DNA of 64,000 bases from Lamellibrachia columna (lineage: Eukaryota > Annelida > Polychaeta > Sabellida > Siboglinidae), in contig OY759274.1 of NCBI GenBank assembly GCA_963662155.1, forward strand, positions 17,920,416 to 17,984,415. Reading direction: 5' to 3'. The translations under genes and the position numbers were made by a program. Positions within the stretch are counted from its first letter, which is position 1, and every line of letters starts with the position of its first letter. Of this stretch, positions 58,801-64,000 are shown one piece after another. The notes under the pieces were generated by a model. It did no database searches. It was not told the DNA's origin and saw nothing but the letters and a program-made list of their open reading frames with translations.

Positions 58801-60652
58801 GCTGCTGTACACCTCAATGTAGTCACCTACAGACACATACATCACCTTGTACACTAGGTGCTGTACACCTCAATATAGTCACCTACAGACACATGCACCA
58901 CCTTGTACACTATAGCTGCTGTACACCTCAATGTAGTCACCTACAGACACATACATCACCTTGTACACTAGGTGCTGTACACCTCAGTGTAGTCACCTAC
59001 AGACACATGCACCACCTTGTACACTATAGCTGCTGTACACCTCAATGTAGTCACCTACAGACACATGCACCACCTTGTACACTATAGCTGCTGTACACCT
59101 CAATGTAGTCACCTACAGACACATGCACCACCTTGTACACTATAGCTGCTGTACACCTCAATGTAGTCACCTACAGACACATGCACCACCTTGTACACTA
59201 TAGCTGCTGTACACCTCAGTGTTGTCCATTGTACAACACAACACTTCACTCTGCACACTGTGCCACCACCACACACGCCACCAACTATGTCACCCAAAAC
59301 ACTATGCTACCCATCATACACAATGCCACCGACTATGCCACTCACCACACTAAGCCACCTGCTGCACTATGCCACCCACCACACTATGCCACCCACCAAA
59401 CATTGCCACCCACCACACACTATGCCACCCACTGAACATTATGCCACCCACCACACACAATGCCACCTACCACACACTATGCCACCAACCACACTATTAT
59501 GCCACCTACCACACTATGTCACCCACCACACACTATGCCACCGACCACACAATGCCCTTCACATAATACCACTCACCACATTATGCCACCCACTAACTAT
59601 GCCATCCACCACACATTACAACACACTATGGCACCCATGGCACACTACCACCAACTATACCACCCCAACACACTGCCACCCACTACACACTATGCCACCC
59701 ACTACATCACCTAACACACTATGCCACCCACGACACACTATACCACCCACCACACTATGGCACCCACCACACACTGTGCTACCAACTATGCCAATACACT
59801 ATGCCACCCAGTACCAGCCACTATGCCACCCACCATGTAGCATGGCCGTTTCGCCTTGAGTCAACATTGATTTCATGACGATGAGTTTCTCAGGCTCATC
59901 GTCAAGCATCACCTTCCTCCAGAGCATGGACTCTGGCCCGGCCTGCAGCCGCTGCAGCTGTTGGTACTTCATCAGGTTGAACATCTGGGTAAATGTCTTG
60001 TGGTAGCCGCACTGAAGGGCGTCTAGAGAAAGGCTGTTCTTCAACGTTGTGTGCATTCTGTTGGTAGTGCAAACACAGCGACTTGGGTACTACATTCCTG
60101 TTACCTTACAGATAAATCACAAACACAGGCTCCATACGTGTGTGCGTTTCTTGTAATGCCACATATCTATGTTAATATCTGCTAAAAAATACTCATGCTG
60201 CTTCTGGATTAAGTAAACCATGCAATTAATGTTTCCACAGCTTCAAGACACATTTAAAGGCGGCTACGAAGTGTCCTTAAATCAAGAGGTAGACATATTT
60301 GTTTCAAAATGTTAACACTATAATATTATAGTTATATAGTTAATGCTTCAAATTTGTTGCATAGATTCAACAAATAAAAAAACTAGCGAATTTTACCCCA
60401 TTGACTATATTGTTGGAATTATTCGTTTTTGGCTTAGAACTGTAACTGAAATAGTTTGCCTTACTTAATTGCTGTTATCTTGTCAAGCTTTGGTAGCTGG
60501 CCCCGAAGCCTCTGCTTTCTCATGATATGTGAACGTTCTCGCAGGCCCTTTGTTCTTGAAGGCATCTGAATTGGAGGGAGGACATCTCGTTTTCTTGCCC
60601 TCTCTCTCGCTAGCAACAAGGCTGAATTTACCGCTTCTACTGAGGCCATCAT
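52831..60652 (-). CDS. TTC29: TTC29, tetratricopeptide repeat protein 29
   Basis: Eight exons on the - strand: 60465-60652, 59834-60057, 58521-58712, 57704-57919, 56537-56622, 54779-54870, 53758-53881 and 52831-53088. All junctions are GT-AG and every phase matches, giving 459 aa (human about 475). TTC29 is an axonemal TPR protein needed for sperm and ciliary motility and linked to dynein arms. Markers are CGYHKTFTQMFNLM in exon 2, DYIEVYRCYFELAKYF and EANCNVGLALKES in exon 3, AAKYFEKFHALSLGK in exon 4, GLASFVLGTAYEKN in exon 5, LGQMQESIEHLRLAV in exon 7 and DYHKAVEYFTKAYNFSRAL then RLFDWKDSRDEA in exon 8. The start could also be the second Met. The last codons and stop come from a LINE tail, or a donor at 52844 may continue the gene to 40.5 kb. 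Four introns carry arrays at their splice sites. Confidence 0.93.
53145..53710. repeat. Polypurine/polypyrimidine intron 7 of TTC29
   Basis: About 560 bases are almost entirely G and A on the + strand (GGGAGGGAGAGAAAG words), hence pyrimidine in the TTC29 transcript. It forms most of intron 7 (53089-53757). Mirror-repeat tracts like this can form triplex DNA. Confidence 0.95.
53882..54778. other. TTC29 intron 6
   Basis: No array or recognised element. An inverted small repeat is possible around 54350-54420 but no target duplication is seen. Confidence 0.4.
55325..55705. repeat. 44-bp array duplicating the exon 6 acceptor of TTC29
   Basis: Eight or nine units of about 44 bases. On the - strand each reads TATGCTTGCAG|TACCTGTCAGTGTATCATGA, the acceptor and first codons of exon 6 (YLSVY-D). 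The true exon 6 acceptor is about 450 bases further downstream in the transcript (last intron base 54871). Confidence 0.9.
55706..56536. other. Rest of TTC29 intron 5
   Basis: AT-rich intron sequence with no recognised exon, array or element. Confidence 0.4.
56634..57275. repeat. 74-bp array abutting the exon 5 acceptor of TTC29
   Basis: Eight to nine units of 74 bases containing TTAGCCACAAAGTTCAACAG and CACATAATGTGACATACA. On the - strand the unit word GCTAATGTATGTCACATTAT resembles the real pre-acceptor sequence GCTAATACCTGTCACATTTG, so the array seems seeded at the acceptor. Confidence 0.88.
57340..57510. repeat. Small degenerate array
   Basis: Several copies of GCAAGCTGTAGCATCCACTA with AC/AG variants, about 25 bases apart, in TTC29 intron 4. 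Confidence 0.8.
57920..58520. other. TTC29 intron 3
   Basis: Nothing recognised. A frame running through the exon 4 acceptor into this intron (to 58058) is not coding. Confidence 0.45.
58713..59230. repeat. 56/58-bp array duplicating the exon 3 acceptor of TTC29
   Basis: About nine units, 56 or 58 bases long; the two types alternate in part of the array. On the - strand each contains GTGTCTGTAG|GTGACTACATTGAGGTGTAC, the exon 3 acceptor plus its first codons. The real exon is the last copy met by the spliceosome (acceptor base 58713). Confidence 0.93.
59245..59833. repeat. Short-unit array derived from the exon 2 donor of TTC29
   Basis: Degenerate units of about 16-20 bases; on the - strand they read GTGGGTGGCATAGTGTGTG and variants. 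The real donor is CTACATG|GTGGGTGGCATAG, so the repeat word begins at the splice site itself. Together with the acceptor array this fills the whole intron. Confidence 0.85.
60058..60464. other. TTC29 intron 1
   Basis: Plain AT-rich intron between donor GCAATTAA|GTAAGG and acceptor CTACCAACAG. No repeat recognised. Confidence 0.5.
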
Positions 60653-61335
60653 GATGGCATGAGACGCTACAAAAGATCTGTAGTATGTAGCCTACTGCAG
60701 ACTGAACCAAAAACAATACATTACAAACATTGGCACAAATCTAACACATGTGTTCCGACAGATATTTGTAATCATGTTGCCAACTTTTCCATCAAATGCA
60801 TTGTCAATAGACAGTTGTTAAAATATGTCAGGAAATTCCTGTAAATTACGCTTTAAAAAAAGGGCCATAGAAAAATGTCAAAGATTATAAACGTACACCA
60901 ACACTTTTTTCTAGTGGTGTCATTTGGTGATTTGTGTAGAACTGAATAGTGGTTTCAACTGTTTAATACCAGATGGCAGCACTTCAGTTGTTGCACACTA
61001 GTTATTCAAATTAGAATAATTATGGATCCTGCTAATAAAAAAGGGGGTGTTAGGCCTACGCTAATTATGGCATGTACATTTAATAGGTCGAATACGGTAT
61101 TTTATAACTGTTTAGCAGTGTATAGTCATACACCTCAATACCTAAGCTTTGAGGTAGTATGTATTCTTATAAAAATTCATCTATATCTGCTAGTTTTATA
61201 TCGTTTGTAATCTTGATGTTGTCTTTCACAGTGACTTCAACTTTTGCCTGCATATTTCGCAAATCCTGTTTCTACGATATACGTGATCTCCATCGAATTC
61301 GGTGTCACATATCTTTATCTACTGCTAAAAAATAT
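60653..61335. other. Upstream region of TTC29
   Basis: Expected 5' UTR and promoter of TTC29. No specific motif identified, no coding sequence recognised. Confidence 0.35.
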
Positions 61336-61339
61336 CAAC

Positions 61340-61790
61340 AGCACTAATTAGTAGCTACCTTGACTATTGCAATTCACTACCAAACAACATAGCGCCTCGT
61401 TTTCCACCATCACTACCAATACATATACAGTTATGCTGGCTTCCTGTTACTTATTGAATCAATGTTAAGCCGTCTGCTCTTGCATATCATGCTGACGTGT
61501 TCTATCTACACAACTACAACCCTACTTGGCTAGTCTCCTAAATCTTTAAAATATCCCTCTGACAGCTCAGATCATCCATTTCACAACAACTTATTGTTTC
61601 TAAAACTACATGTGTGTGTAATCTTAACTTGAGCAAACATGCTTTTTTGTTACTGCGCCTAGGGTCTGGAATGAATTAACCCCCATCACTTCAAAAACAT
61701 TTGAACAATATTGAAACTATAGCTACCCTCCGAAAAAAACTCAAGACATAGTTATTCGAAATTGCATTTATGCAAAATAACAACACAAGT
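61340..61790 (+). mobile_element. L2-type LINE remnant
   Basis: Frameshifted traces of the LINE C-terminal domain: YLDYCNSLPNN near 61365, HIQLCWLPVTY near 61420, RLGSGMN and LRKKLKT near 61660-61750. Very old and truncated. Confidence 0.6.
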
Positions 61791-61799
61791 CCAGCGTAG

Positions 61800-64000
61800 A
61801 TTGAAATAGGCCAAAGAATGACATTTAGATTTATTAATTAAGGAGCAGGGAATTAGGCAAGCATACACCATCAAAATCAGATACAGCAAGCATGCCGGCC
61901 CCCAAAAGGTGTTTACACATAATTAGTATATCATGCCTGTCAGCTACCCACTACCAGTACTATATGTACCACTACTGACTTATATACAATTCACATGGTA
62001 TCGGTGGGGGTCACTCCGCCGTGAATTAACCATACACATACATGTACAAACAGAAAGGCTGGGGTACTCGATCCCCCCAGCCAAACATGATAAATGAAAA
62101 AAGTGGGCTAACCACCCAACATTCGTGAACAATTCATAATGAAAATTATGTTAACACAACACACAATGTATAAAGGTGTTACGTATCTAGACATTAGTCA
62201 ACCAATAACTAATAACACATCAGTCCGAGAGGTAGGGCCAAACAGCCACACAAACGTACTTGTGAAAAGTACCCGCACTAAAAACCCTGTGTACACTACT
62301 GAAAACTTAGTGGAGGAAAAAGCGTTAATGCAAAACCTCGTGTACCAAACTATAACAGGGAAAAGCGTCCAAAAAATTAAAAAACTTTGTGAACTACCTC
62401 TCTGTCTTCAGTGTTTCACAGTGTATCTACACATAATGCACGACTTGATTTATTAGATAACAACTGTTAACGCAATATTAGGGAGGGTTGGTGGGATTTT
62501 TCAAACGGAGCGGAATACCGAACAATAAAACTGATCTTGCAATAAAATCAACAAATTCAGCAATAACGATTAACCAGTAACAATATATATTCGGAAATAT
62601 TTGCAGCGCAAAGGTCTCACAACGACACAAGTTGACTTGGAAATCGAGAGAGGCTGGCTCTAGGTCACGTGGTTGGTGTATCCCTACGCGTGAGCGAGTA
62701 ATTAGGCTAATACTCTCTCTACTATAAAAGGTCTAACCTCAAATCGCCTTCATTTCTTGTTATCTCGCATAAAATCCTTTATGCTCCGCTGTCACATAAA
62801 TTCATCTCTGGTGGTCCATTGTCCTGATAATGACTTTTGTGCTTCCCTGTTTACGATTATGCTTAATGTAATGATTCTGTTTTGTTGGGCCTCTGCCCTG
62901 GCTCTGAGCTCAGGTTCCTGAGGATATATAGGTGCCATAGATATTATTATTATATAATAATAATATTCCCCTAGACAGTCTTGGCCTTGGTCATCTAGTC
63001 CCCGCAGACTCCTACACAAATGGAAATTAGTTGACATTTTAATGGCTTTTGTTTTATCCTAGGCCTAGCCTACGGGGGTAGCCTAGGCTAGGGGGTAGCC
63101 TAGCCTAGGGGGTAGCCTAGGCTAAGACCTTCGCCTTCGTTCGTGAGGGGGTGTGGCAGGATTCCCAGGAAGTGGGAAGTTGGCCTCAAAAATTGGTGGG
63201 AGGTTGACCCCACAAACAGGTGGGAAATAGGAGGATGAGACCCCAGTCGCACACCCGTCATACGAGATCTACTCTAGCCTATGTGGAAGCTACGTTTATC
63301 AGTCACAGTTATCACTCATTTTATCATTCATATTTAATCACGTTTATACGTATAAAACGCAGTTCCTCACCAATTCCTCACCGAACTCCGAAGCGTGGCC
63401 CGCCAATGAAGAATTGTAAGATTTTACGCATCAATGTGAACATGTCCGGTAAACATTACTGTACACGTGAACCCTTTGACACAATACAAATATCGAAATA
63501 CTGTTTTTACAGATTCAATTTAAATAATTAACTTCCGTAGCGTTCCAACGTTTACCTTTACATTACTCAAACCCGTTGTAACGTTCTGTCTAAAAGCATG
63601 TCGAACCATATCGTGTAGAAAACCATTAGCGTACAGATAGTCATATACCCTACATTTTGATGATGAAGATGCAATGTTTGTCTGTTTTATTTTAATCTAG
63701 CTTAAGAAAAACTCGTTGGAAAGCTGGTAGAAATGGATGGATTTATTTTTGTATTTTCTGAAAAGAAGCATTTATAGTTAGTTGTTTGCATTGTTGCAAT
63801 TATTTCTAATAGGCATAACTTTTTAGTAGTGTCTTAGTTGTATTGCATTCTTCAGTGTGGTGGATGCATACTTTCTATCTTGTCATTATATTCTGCATTT
63901 GATTTCCTTTAATCCATTTTAGTCCATTCAATTGTCACTCATTTTATCCCAGTGTCCTTCCGTCATTTATATAAAAAATCAACAATATCTACTGAGACAT
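61800..64000. other. Unassigned sequence at the window end
   Basis: No gene assigned. A 105-residue frame at 62139-62456 (+) has no recognised motif or splice context. A TATA-like CTATAAAAGG lies near 62722 on the + strand. Imperfect TATTATTATATAATAATAATA at about 62943-62965 is a hairpin. A small GTAGCCTAGGCTAGGGG array lies at 63060-63125. Confidence 0.35.

Noticed and set aside
59191..59859. 222-residue His/Pro/Thr-rich protein on the + strand
   Set aside because: It is the reverse strand of the donor-derived array within a TTC29 intron.
62139..62456. 105-residue frame as a gene
   Set aside because: No known motif, no splice context and AT-rich surroundings; kept only as unassigned sequence.

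Overview
The window is animal nuclear DNA: genes split by GT-AG introns, many retrotransposons and DNA transposons, and an exceptional load of minisatellites. CR1-type LINEs and minisatellites built on exon-intron boundaries both point to a cephalochordate (amphioxus, Branchiostoma). That assignment is an inference; no species search was possible.

Layout. (1) 2.6-4.25 kb, + strand: TRAPPC2 (sedlin), four coding exons, 142 aa, followed by a 75-bp array in its probable 3' UTR. (2) 5.9-7.7 kb: a 34-bp array of about 54 copies separating TRAPPC2 from the convergent gene B. (3) 8.2-21.8 kb, - strand: 'gene B', five exons, 381 aa, an unrecognised modular protein with a duplicated Cys-rich block. 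Its introns hold an L2-type LINE, a decayed CR1 LINE and several arrays. (4) 23.6-30.5 kb: retroelement graveyard with a LINE (-), a Ty3/Gypsy scrap (+), a 27-bp array, a CR1 LINE with an open 569-aa reverse transcriptase frame (+) and another LINE tail. (5) 32.6-37.2 kb, - strand: 'gene A', two exons, 207 aa, a paralogue of gene B. Its intron holds two arrays, a LINE tail and a 1.1-kb terminal-inverted-repeat element. (6) 39.5-40.6 kb, - strand: a last exon with a poly(A) signal, possibly the distal end of TTC29. (7) 40.6-49.3 kb: nested transposons. A CR1 LINE is split by a 7.26-kb TTAA element (Kolobok/piggyBac-like), which holds a 2.16-kb hAT element, which holds a 1.05-kb MULE/FLYWCH-like element. 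(8) 49.9-50.9 kb, - strand: an unrecognised two-exon, 121-aa gene. (9) 52.8-60.65 kb, - strand: TTC29, eight exons, 459 aa, an axonemal TPR protein. (10) 60.7-64 kb: an L2 remnant and unassigned sequence.

The most notable pattern is that many tandem arrays are copies of splice junctions. In gene B, the donors of exons 2 and 3 are each repeated several times. In TTC29, the exon 2 donor and the acceptors of exons 3 and 6 are repeated, and an array also abuts the exon 5 acceptor. The whole TTC29 intron 2 looks like two arrays growing toward each other from its own two splice sites. The same kind of expansion sits inside retroelement coding sequence. Exon coordinates were derived by hand from reading frame, splice consensus and phase, and in TRAPPC2 and TTC29 also from remembered family sequence.
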